64,000 nucleotides of DNA from Pholis gunnellus (taxonomy: Eukaryota; Chordata; Actinopteri; Perciformes; Pholidae), in the NCBI GenBank assembly GCA_910591455.2, contig OU342806.1:14477426-14541425 (forward strand). Direction: 5' to 3'. This document shows, in pieces, positions 13,068-25,000 of this stretch. Below the pieces are notes generated by a model. That model saw nothing but the letters and a program-made list of their open reading frames with translations, had not been told where the DNA came from and made no database searches. The position numbers and the translations under genes are program-made. How positions within the stretch are numbered: position 1 is the first letter of the stretch; the number at the start of each line of letters is the position of its first letter.

Positions 13068-16000
13068 ATGGATTTAATTCGCTTTCATAATTTTGAATTA
13101 CTTGCATGCGCTCTTCTCATCTCATCACTGTTTGTGATTGGTGGTAAGTGACTGCTTATTCTCCCGTGGTTATGAGTTGAGTTTCAGTTGTTTACCATGA
13201 AAAAGGCCTACTCGTTTGACGTGAGCTGTAGCTATATAATCATCATGCATTTCCGTAGTTGATAGTTAATGTGTAGAAGTAGATTTTTAGGGCTTTTTGC
13301 ATTTGAACACCTGCAATACTAGACTGAGTTGTTTTAGCATCCTCTTAATTCTCCACAGGGTGTTTTCTCTCATGCCTGCAATTAGCTCTACAACACTAAT
13401 TTAATAGGTTTGTTTTTCCAACACTTTCCTGCAAAAGTTTCCTTAAAATTAAGTAAAGCAGTGTTCAGATTGATACCAGCTTCTGTGTTTTGATGTGCTT
13501 CTGAGTCTAAGAATTGGCTTGCATGTTAACAGTCCATGCTTGGAATATCAATTAAGACTGTGAAAGTTGACATCTTTGTCTATGGTAATCTTTGCACATC
13601 TTCTATGGACAATGGGGGGGGCAGCTTAGTGATCCATGAGGGGGTGTGATGATAGGGGGGGGGGGGGGGGGGGGGGGGGTTAAGTGATGGGACTATATGT
13701 CTCTGTGGCTCTACAAAACACCCAACAATAACACGTCTTCTTATCACCACTGAAACAAACAGACAGACAGATACACCGGCAACACGCATCTGTCAGGTGC
13801 CCCACATGTGCCATACGAGGGCCTCCAGATAGGACCAAACAAAGACCCTTAGAAGTGATTTGCATATGAAAAAAGCCTTACATGCTGTGGGAGGGGATGT
13901 GGGGTTGGCTGGGCTGTGTCTCAAACAGGCAACAGGCCAGGCTCTGAATCGTCTGAACTCTGCCTCAGGGGAATACTGAAGACCACTGGATTCACGAAAG
14001 AGCAAATCTTACATCAGACACCGCCTGTCATGGTTTCCTAAAATATACATGGATAGTCTTTTTTTTTGTCCACGGTTATGAGAGTCTATGTTTTTGTTGA
14101 CATAACATATATGCTATACACTGCTGCAACATGCCTCTAATCTGGTCTGAATTTACTGGCTGATCCATGTTGTCATGAGAGCTGATATAGGCATATGGTC
14201 AGGGCATCACCACTGAGACCCATGATCTCCATCACACCCCCGGGACAATCGGCCCATACCTCCAATTCCAAGTCTAGACATGTATAAGCTGCTCCTGGAG
14301 AAGCCTGCCAACTGTCTGTAAAATTGATTGACCTCCACCAGTGACTGACGATTGGTGCCTGAGTTGGTGAAGATGGAGCACCCAGTGTAATTGCACTCTT
14401 TTACTTCTTTATAGTCTGCACTCAGCCTGATTGTGCTCTTGAGGCATGATTACTGTGCGTCATTATCATCTGTGAAGGATATTACCGGAATATCTCTTTT
14501 CATATCTGTGTGGCTACATGTGTGACCCCAGCGGCATAATGATGTTGACTCTATTCTTGCACCCATCATGCAAAACACACTTTCAGATGTGATTCAGTCT
14601 GATTATCATCTAACAGAGGCAACACTTTTCCAGCTGATTTGAAGCCGCCTTTTTGTGGCATCGTGCATCTGTGGCCCCTTATGCACATTCCATAAATTAC
14701 GAGGATTGCTGTCTCTGAGCTGGTCCCATTCGTTCTGCCTGGAGTATGGCAATTTTGAGAAGCCTCATGGTAGCAACTGGTCTTTGATGCTTTCTTGCAT
14801 ATATGTAAAAGCTGTAGGGGGCAAGTCTCAAGGTAAACATGATATTCGTCAGGAAGAGTGAAGCAATAAGCATTGCATCATCATAGGATTGAGGTTCTCA
14901 AGAAGTCTGTTTTTCAGGTCACAGTGAAACTGTTTCACCCTTCAGATCTTGCATGACCAACTCGTGGCCACATCTTCATAAAATGATGATGTGCCGCCTC
15001 ACGTTGCTCAAATCAATACACTCAAGTTATCTAGAATATGTCGATCTAATGTAATAATGCAATAATAAATAATAAAGCCATGGTCAATGACATCATGAGT
15101 TCAAATATTTTACTCAGTGTAAGTATGAAAAAACTTTGGTTAAGTGTTGGAACACCCAAAAGCAAAATTCTTATTAAATATTCTATATTATTGATGTTTA
15201 AGGGGGTTTAGGAGTTAAGGTTATTTCCCAGAACTATTCTTAAAAAAGGCAGTTGTATTTTTGAGATTTGAGAAATTAACCAAGATTATAGAAAATACTA
15301 TCCTACAACTGCACATTCCAATGCCTGAGTTGGTGCTCCCATAATTTCCTTAAATATACAATTTTAAGGTTTAAAATAGCAGTTTTCCTAGAAATCCACA
15401 ATATCAGCTATTTTATAAAGCTTATAATTAACAAACACATTTTTTGCAAGGAAAGTGGAGTCTACATTTACAGTGAAGTTGTGAACTGTAATTTAAAGTT
15501 CGGATCTCGTGGGCGGTTCTGTGTATTTAGTGACCTAAAACAGTCTCTTTCTATTTGTTTGCATATGAAAGATGAGGTGCAGTAGAGTTCTGTCTACGAT
15601 GAGATGAGAATCCTTGAAATGCAATATTATTTGTTTTTTCTTTTCTAAATGTGTGATACATTTTATGATCATGAAAAGTTCAAAATCAAATAACAAAAAA
15701 ACTCACTATTTTTAAGACGCACATGATGAAGTCATACACAGAGCGAGAATAATTGCTTTTCATTGTTGTCACTGGGGAGGATGAAGTGCTGATCCTCTAA
15801 TTAGTATGTATAGCATGCATTGATAGAAATGAGACCTAAACCCAGAGCAGCGTGGCCTTAATGTCCTGCTGATCAAAACACACCGTTAAGTGTAAAGAAG
15901 TAAATGCTTCAAATCTTCGGTCAGATGCAGTCACCATGGAAATAGATTGAACACTGAAGCCAAACAGTGTAATTGGTTACCATGGCAGTCAGCCATGACG

Positions 16001-19000
16001 CCTTGAGAGGCTCTTGAATTGAAAGTCCTTGTACCGACAGCTGCTGGGTTGTTTTTATCAAAGCTAAACAGAAAGGCAGCAACTTTACAAATCTAACGCT
16101 TAATAATTCGATCATTTTCACAGTAAAGTAGAAACAACCAGATGTTATTCAGTATTTTGATCATAAGTCACTGATGTTCTTTTAGTTGTAACAAACTATT
16201 GTAAATTAATCAATATGAGAAGTAGCATATTGCAAATGTTTCTTTTCAGGAGGAATGACAATATATTTTTGTTGTTTTTCAGTCTAAGTACAGAGAGCAA
16301 TGACATTCTGTGGTATCAATATTTCTAAATGTGATCTGTTCATAGGTGCGTCTCCTGACAGGCTGCCTTCCCCGGTGGACCAGTGCTCTCCAAACCCGTG
16401 TCAAAACAGGGCGATATGCAGAATCCGCGGGGACGGCTACTCGTGCTTCTGTGTGCCGGGGTTCCAGGGCGCTCGCTGTCAGATTGACGTGAACGAGTGT
16501 GCTTCACAGCCCTGCTGGAACGGAGCCACATGCGTGGACAGAGTGGGCAGGTTCTCCTGTCTGTGTTCTCCAGGGTTCACTGGTGAGTGGAAATAACGGT
16601 GCTCGGTCTCCTCAGAGCATCTTAAGAGTGAGGCCACATCATTTTAATACTAGATGGACAAAGGGCTTTATGAAAAGGATTCCTGGCCATTTTAGATGAA
16701 TAGAGAAAACGACGGTGCTTACACGTGCACATGTCTAACCTCTGTTTTGGATGAATTTGAACAAATGTGTGAAATGTTGAATGGGGTTAAACATATAGGT
16801 CATCCATGTTGTTAAAGAGCTGCTAACGTGACTGTAGACTGTTGTTTTCAAAGAAGTCTGGTCAAGTGAGAGTTCCATATGATTTATGATTATTTTTAAA
16901 GTAATTTGGAGTAGTAAAGTGTAACTCTGAAAACCTCAACCAACATCTAATGTGATGATTCATTCAATCTCTTATAGGATGTAATTTAACTTTATTCTTT
17001 TTCTGAATAAAGATTAATACAATTATTTTATACTCTTTTATTATTTATATTAATATTATTTCCAATATCAAAAAAAGTCTAGCCTGATAGCATTATGACA
17101 CAGGCAAGATAGATTTAGTGACTCAGGTGTCCCCCATTTAATTGTTGATTTACTGCATTTAGGCAGTCTAAATCATGTCTTGTTATAGTTGTACTTATTC
17201 ACTTTCTTCTACATTGCACGAAGACCATACGATTTTTCTTTTTGTGCAGGGATGCATTCAAACATATATTGTCTACAATGCACTGTTTTTTTAAAATTGC
17301 GAACAGCTGCAGAAGCATTGCTGTGAGCAATCCACTCACGATCACAGCCAGCACACATGAAAGCTTTGCTCATTTTTGGCCCCTGGCCTCAGTCTGTGTA
17401 GCAGGCTCACTCGCCCTCTGACATCTGAACTGCTTTGATGTTCACAGGGGCCATTTGTGAGGTTCAGATTGATGAGTGTCAATCACAGCCATGTCTCAAT
17501 GGCGGCAGTTGCCAGGACTACGTCCGTGGCTTCTCCTGCACCTGCCTGCCCGGTTTCCAAGGACATCGATGCGAAATCAACGTTGACAAGTGCCAAGAGC
17601 ATTCATGCCAAAATGGGGCTCTGTGTGTAGATACGGAGAACGAGTAAGTGGCCCAGACAGTCGTTGGAAATAGTTTATTTAAGCAAAATTTGTTCTATTC
17701 AATCATTTTAAACCTGTTCACACAGACTTGAAGAAATACGGTAAATATTCCCACTAATGTGGTTTTCTCAGCTACAGCTGTGACTGCTCTCACACAGCCT
17801 TCACTGGCAGACTCTGTGAGACACCACTACCACCATGCCTCTCTGAGCCCTGCTTCAACAGCGCCACCTGTAAGGACGACCAGGGTAACTACAGCTGTGA
17901 ATGCTGGCCAGGTACGTGAAGCACCTTCTCACTCAGCTAACTGGGAAAAGATTGTATTTCTGAGTAACAGGTTTTTAAAGGAGCGTTTAGAGACACTGGG
18001 TAGTTAGGTGGGAGAAACAGGTGGAGGTACGATCAAGAAGTTAGAAATGAATTTGCAAACAGAGAACGAGACAAGTGCTGGTGAAAACAGAGGTTGACAC
18101 CAGTCATTATCAAGATAACAACTGCATGAAGCTGCATACAAACTAAAATTCTGACCCTTTTTACACATCTACTATGTGTTGTCAATCCTATGTATCATTG
18201 CCATTAGAAAACACTATCTGACTTCCTCATTCCAGGGTTTGAGGGGCGCCAGTGCGATATTGACATCAATGAGTGTGGCAGCAACCCCTGCATGCATGGA
18301 GGCCGCTGCATTGAGAGGTCGTGGCAGGTTCTGTACGGCAGCGAGCCTCTGCTTCCTGAACACTATGACCAGCAGCATGCTGCAGGCTACATCTGCAGCT
18401 GTCCTCTAGGATCTACTGGTAATCCATTCTGATTAACCAAACTGAATTAATTATGTCTTACACAGATCTCACATTGTGTGCAGTCAGGTGTCTGATCAAG
18501 GACGTTTCTGGTTGGAGCAACAGCAGGGTGAATGGGGTAAATTAGAAATGGGAATGTTTAGCTATATACAGAACTAGAAGGGTGACCTCAGTAGCTCTGC
18601 CTTTAGCATGTTTAGCATGCCATTTTTTTTTATAAATGAAATATGCTATAGTCACAACTTTATGTACGAGTTTTCATTCGAATGCTGTTTACAATTGATA
18701 CTACTCCGTGTAATAACATTGACATATTCAGAGTATATTGTTGGTGCATTGATGCCCAGATAAGCTTTGCATTGTTGCAGGGATGTTACATCTAATTATA
18801 CTTCAGTTGCAAAAGCAGAAATTCCTTGTTTTTGTGCTTACACAAGACTTGATCTAACAATGAGGTAAGACTGTGAGCTGCTGAGAGTTGTGTTCTAAAA
18901 ATTGACTCTCTGCCAGTCGCTGTGGCATTGACTCAGTAAGGTGGCTAAATAGCATTAGTTTAATCCCCAGGATCTGGCTTTGCTGGTCTCCTGACTGGAG

Positions 19001-22000
19001 CTACTCAGCCCTACGTTGTTGTAGAGAAGTAGAAACCGAGCAGACCTCCACTGGAATGGCATGTACATACACAAACCAATATGGTGCAGTTAGACAGGTT
19101 TGAGGCTATCCTGGGGGACAACGTGACGGCATGATGTGGACACCCGCACCATGGATTTGGGGGATTTTGTTGCTTGGAACAGGTAACATCAGAAGACATT
19201 CCTGTGTAAATAGATATTTAGCACACCATTACGTAATAAGTATTTAATTCCTGTGTTTTGTTATCTTTTCTTTTACCAATATAAAACAAATACACCTGTT
19301 GTTACTGTATTTTTCTACAGTATGCTGTACTCCTTATGTGCATTTGTTCAAGCTTTTAAATCTAACCATTTGTCCACTGTACACATTTTAAATGCTGATA
19401 GCAACCAACACACAACAAGATTTCTGGAGACAAATAAAAACAAGCAGACAAACAATGTGGATAACACATGGATAAGTAATAGTTGGGTATGGCGGTAACT
19501 TGACTTGGCAAGTGTATCCAAGGCACCAAAGGAATTTGATAAAACAGGAACCATGATATACATATCATGCGTTGGCAAAATATGGAAGAAAAGGGGAGAA
19601 AAACTGGGCACATGTCCTTTGTTTTGTTCATGTAAGTTGCCCCCATAATAGGTGTATGAATTTGACTTGTTTGTAGTAAACACTTAGCAGGGAAATCTAT
19701 TGTTTACAAGACCACTGAACAAGGAATAATGACAACAATTCCCTCCTCATTGAGCATGATTAAAAACGGGCCACGGTTGTTTAAAGGCAGCGGTAACAGA
19801 GTGTAAGAGGTTTTTGTTTCTTCCCTTGCTGCAAAAACACAGGCTTGGTGTGACTTTATATTTTTCTGCTGACAGGTTCCCTCTGCCAGGAGGTGATAAA
19901 CCAGTGTGATCCCATTCCCTGCCAGAATGGGGGCAGGTGTGAGAGCCATGTTGAGGGCTACGTTTGCCACTGCCTCAACCAGAGTCCTGATGGTGTCCTC
20001 TATGGAGGTGTAAACTGTGAGGTGAGGCTAGTGGGCTGTGAGGGACATGAATGCCAGAACCAAGGCTCCTGCTCTCCTTTCTTGTTGGATGGGACTCAGG
20101 GATACACCTGTTCCTGCTCACCTGGTCACACTGGACCCCTCTGTCAGACCCCCACCACCTTCTCCTTTGAACGCAGAGGCTACCTGCTGCTGCAGAGTCC
20201 CCTGGTGGACACCGTGGAGTCCTGCAACATCACCCTAAGCTTCAAGACTACTCTGCCCAAAGCGTTGCTGTTCCAGCGCAACAGCAGGGGGCTGCTGCTG
20301 AGCCTGGAGCTGGACGAAGGGCAGCTTCGTCTCTCACTGAGGAAGGATGCCTCTGCTGGGGCTGAGGCAGAAAGCCCAAACCAGGTCCTGGAGATTCCAC
20401 ACAATGTCACAGATGGAGAATGGCATTCTGTGAAGGCTGTGCTCGGAAGTGGGATGCTCAGTCTGACACTCTTGGATGACGCTGGGAGCTGTAGGAGCCA
20501 GTGGTGCCACAAGGCGGCCCAAGTCCACAGCACCCTGGCCATGCTGGCGTCACTTCCTCAGGACACTTTCATTGGAGGAGTGCTTCAGGAGTCAAACGGC
20601 CCCAGCGAGGACTCTCCACTTCCAGCATTTATTGGCTGCATGCGGGATGTGTTTGTGGACTGGCAGCTCGTCGTCCCAGAGGATTGGCTGAGCGACTCTG
20701 CTGTTAATGTGTCCCCTGGCTGCAGCCACAGGGACCGCTGCCTGGACGTGCCTTGCCAAAACAGAGGAGAGTGTGTCAACCTGTGGCAGAGCTACCAGTG
20801 CCGATGCCTGAGGCCTTATGAGGGGCAGGACTGTGAGGAGGGTATGTTCACAGCTGTGAAATAATTGACTTCAACAGGTCAAATAGCAGCAACACAGTGT
20901 AAACTAATGGGAGAAGATTTAGTTTTTTGCTAGTAGTCCCCTTAAACTACATTTCTTTTTTCACTCACGCTAAAAAAATGTAAGGAAAAGTTTGGTACTG
21001 ATAATCATCAAATAAAGAAACAGGACTTTTTGAGATAACCTGATTAATAGAGTTTTCATGAAAGGGTACGAGGTCATTTTCACCAAATTTCTTAAGTGGG
21101 TAATTATATAACATCCTTAGTTGCTGTAACAGAATAAGGGGGTAGAGATGAGGCCAATCAAAAGCCACAGCGAAGGACGGAGGCATGAGATCCTCTTATC
21201 TGACGCACTGGATTAAGGATACAGGGATTCTATTTTGGAAATACAGAGAGCATGCAAGGAAAGAGTAGATAGTTGAATACTGTAACCAAAAAACATCAGA
21301 ATCTAAATAAGAAATAGAAAGTTGTAGTTCGAATTTCTCACTTAAGTTACACCAACAAATTCGAACATGTCCACACACACTTTCATAAGGTTTTTATATG
21401 ACCTGTCATACACTGTTAGTCCTCCCTGCTTTAGCTTTGTGTGTTTTCAATGTCCTGCCTGTCTTAAGGTGACCAACCCACAGTGGAAAGTGCTGACAGT
21501 GTACACAGAACACACAGAACATGAGGGCTGCTGGCTGCTTAGATTTCCTCTTCCTTTGTCCGTATTTCCAGGGACCTAAACCTACAGTCAGTTAGTTCTG
21601 AAAATACACAAAGCTGTCATATTTTGTGTCTGTTCTCAGCATAGATGAAGATAAAAACTGAATAAATTAGTCAAATAGATTTGTGAGTGTAAGCTCTTTT
21701 TGTCTTTGGTTGAATGCTATCTTTTTCCTTATATTGTTTTCACTCAGAGGACTGCAAATAAACCATATCTTTGACTTATGAAACCCCTTTGAACATGCAT
21801 GCTGGCTAAGCTGAACGAATTTGTTTTCCTAATGTTGACATTAGGAGCCAAGTCACTTTTCTCTCATCGTTAACCTGAAACCTTTCTTGTTTCATCTTAT
21901 TCTTATATTTTCCCCTTTTTGCAGAACACGTGACCGCACGCTTTGGAGATGAGGACTCTCACAGTTATGCAGCGTTCACTGTCACCGATGATCTGGACGA

Positions 22001-25000
22001 CGACTTCTCCATCTCCCTCTTCCTGCGTACACGGAGGCACCACGGACTCCTCCTGGCGCTCACCAACAGCAGCAGCCAGTACCTGCACATGTGGCTGGAG
22101 AACGGCAAGGTCACAGTTCAGCTGAATAACTTTGAGAGTCTGAAGGCACAGAGTGCAATTGATGACGGGGAAGTCCACTTTGTGAGTGTACAGGTGGTGG
22201 AGCATCGTATGTCTCTGTATGTAAACGCTCAAAAACAGGGTGTTGTGGAAGTCAGGACAGTCAATGTCCAAGCAGGACACACTGTGTATGTGGGCGGCCT
22301 GTTGGAGAGTTGGACCACTTCAGTGTTTGGTGGATATTTTAAAGGCTGTATCCAGGACCTGAGGATCAACGACAGGCGGCTGCAGTTCTTCGGGTTGGAC
22401 ACCTCAGTGAGATCTTATCTTCTGGAGCTCATGGAAAATGTGACTGCTGGATGTACAGGGGACAATGCCTGTGGCGTGAGTTTCTTTCAACTTTGTCAAC
22501 CTTATTCTCACTCTTTAGTGTGAGCTGGTTTCAGGGCGTGCAGAAATGGATTAAAAACTTAAAATCCTGCTTAAATTGAGGCCTCACTCATGACCAGGAA
22601 ATCATTCCGATACAATTCATACATAGTTACACATCATATAAAGTGCAAGGACATCAGATATTATTTGGTAAAAGTATGTTTCCTCCTCAGACGAACCCTT
22701 GTCTAAACGGTGGGATGTGTTACTCCGTGTGGGATGACTTCACCTGCACCTGCCCTCCCAAGACAGCAGGGCAGCGCTGTGAAGAGGTCAGGTGGTGCGA
22801 GCTGTCACCCTGCCCCACAGACTCAGAGTGCAGGATGCTGAACCAGGGATATGAATGTAAGTGGTGTCTACAATTTCAGCAGTTTTAAGCAGGAGCTAAA
22901 CGTCCAAGTTGTTTGAGAAATAAAAGATCTTGTAAGTTATTTAAATATTTATTATCTCAAAATAATGAGAAACGTTCTCATCATTTTGAGACAGTAAGTC
23001 ATTATTTTGATATACTTCCTTATTATAATGACTTAATGGACTTCCACAGTAGTAAAGTGTGTTGCCTTCTTCTACTTGACATCATTTCTTAGTTACATAA
23101 AAGCTCTTAAACCCAGACACAATGTTGTTTATCTTCTAGATTTACATTCAATTTAGGCTACGTTACCTAATCTTTGACCTTGTTTATGGATTCGGTCATT
23201 GTTGACTTAATTGGCCACTATGTACCTGAAGGACACAACATGCTTCATTATATAGGCCTATTGGCCTCAATCTGCCCACACAGTATATTCTATGTGCTCC
23301 GTAAAGCAGGATTGGCTTGAGGCCAGCTTATCCTTATTTTTGCTGGGATTAGTGATGATTTGCTGGGTTGCCTCTTGTGAACCACACATGTACAGGGATT
23401 AACTCAAGGATACTTGCTTATTACCTGCTTATTACGGATGTTTCCGACAGATGACCCCATCTTGTTGCCTAAATGGATTGCAGTGTTATAAAACAGCACA
23501 ATGCCATGTTGTTGTATTGTCATGCATAAAGCCTAATCTAAACAAGACAAAAGAGTTTAAATGGTGCGTGTGAATGTGTAAATAAATATACACAACATAT
23601 ATTCTCTCTAATCTCCTAGGCTACTCCAATGCAACCTTCCTGAATGACAGCACTGTGTTGTCCTACCGGGGAAACGGTCACATATCCCGCAACCTTACTA
23701 ACCTCTCCCTAAACCTACGCACACGAAAGCATAACACGGCTATTCTCCACGCAGAGAAGGGCTCAGCGTTCATTACACTCTCCGTCCAGGGCGGTTTCCT
23801 CTTCATGGAGCTGCAGAGTCCCACCGAAGAGGAGGAGGAGGAGGAGGAGGGAGAGCAGGGTGTGTCTACGGTCAGTCTCAGCAGCAGGACGAGTGTTAGT
23901 GACGGTGAGTGGCACAGCGTCCACCTGTTCATGGCAGCGCCATGGGCACAAACCTCCCGCTGGACTCTGGTGCTGGATGAAGAAATAGAGGACGCCAGCA
24001 CTTCCAGGAGCCAAGGAGGCAACCTGAACTTCCTCAGGCAGGGGGTGGACATCTTCTTAGGGGGCCTGGCCCCTGACGCTGGGTGGTCCCTAGTTGGGTG
24101 CCTGGGCACAGTAGAGCTAGGTGGCATTGCCCTGCCTTACTTTGGCTCCTCCGATGTGAACCTCCCACGCCTGCAGGAGGGGCAGTTCATCCCGACATCA
24201 CAGCAACCACCGCTCATCGGCTGCAGCGGGGGCCCCGTGTGCGAGCCCAACCCCTGCCTGAACGGAGGGGAGTGCCAGGACCACTTCAACACCTACAACT
24301 GCAGCTGTGCCGAAGGCTGGGCCGGGAGACGCTGCAGCTTCTTCAGCGACACCTGCGCTTCCAGCCCCTGCGCTCACGGCAACTGCAGCGTGAACGGGCT
24401 GAGCTACGAGTGCACCTGTGAGTCCGGCTACGCTGGTGATGACTGTGATGAGGAGGTGGATATATGTGAGAATCACCTGTGTGCCCATGGAGGCACCTGT
24501 CTGCATGGGCCGGACAGGTATGCCTGCCTCTGCCCTGAGAACTACACTGGACCCATTTGCAAGTGAGTTCAGAACAGAACTAGTATAACAGAATAAAACG
24601 GCGTAGTCACAGGCTCCTGTGAAACATTGACAGATAAATGTTGTATGCTCTGAAGAAAACTTTTCTCTTCTATTAACAGTCTTGGTTATACAAAGTACAA
24701 AATACACAAATAAATGCTCCAATTTGCACAAACAAGGGACCGCACTACAACACAAATAAAGTCCTTCAATGTAAATGTCTCCACATCGCTGCCTCTGTTC
24801 AGCATTTCAACCACGCCCGCTGTGAGCGTCTCAGATGTTGCATTGCTATTCTAGTGTCAGCCAGAAAAGGCCTCAGTCTGCTGTGGTGTCTCACTACACA
24901 AACCCCCTGTCATCTAACGTTTGCCTCGGAGAACCAGCAGGGGAACGCCTCCGAGCATTTATCCTGTAAACACACAGCCTCTTGCATTTGGCCTCTTTTG

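Noticed and set aside
20180..20542. 120-residue minus-strand frame opposite crb1 exon 6
   Set aside because: Antisense shadow of laminin G coding sequence.
24198..24755. 185-residue minus-strand frame opposite crb1 exon 9
   Set aside because: Antisense shadow of high-GC EGF-coding sequence; no splice or family support.
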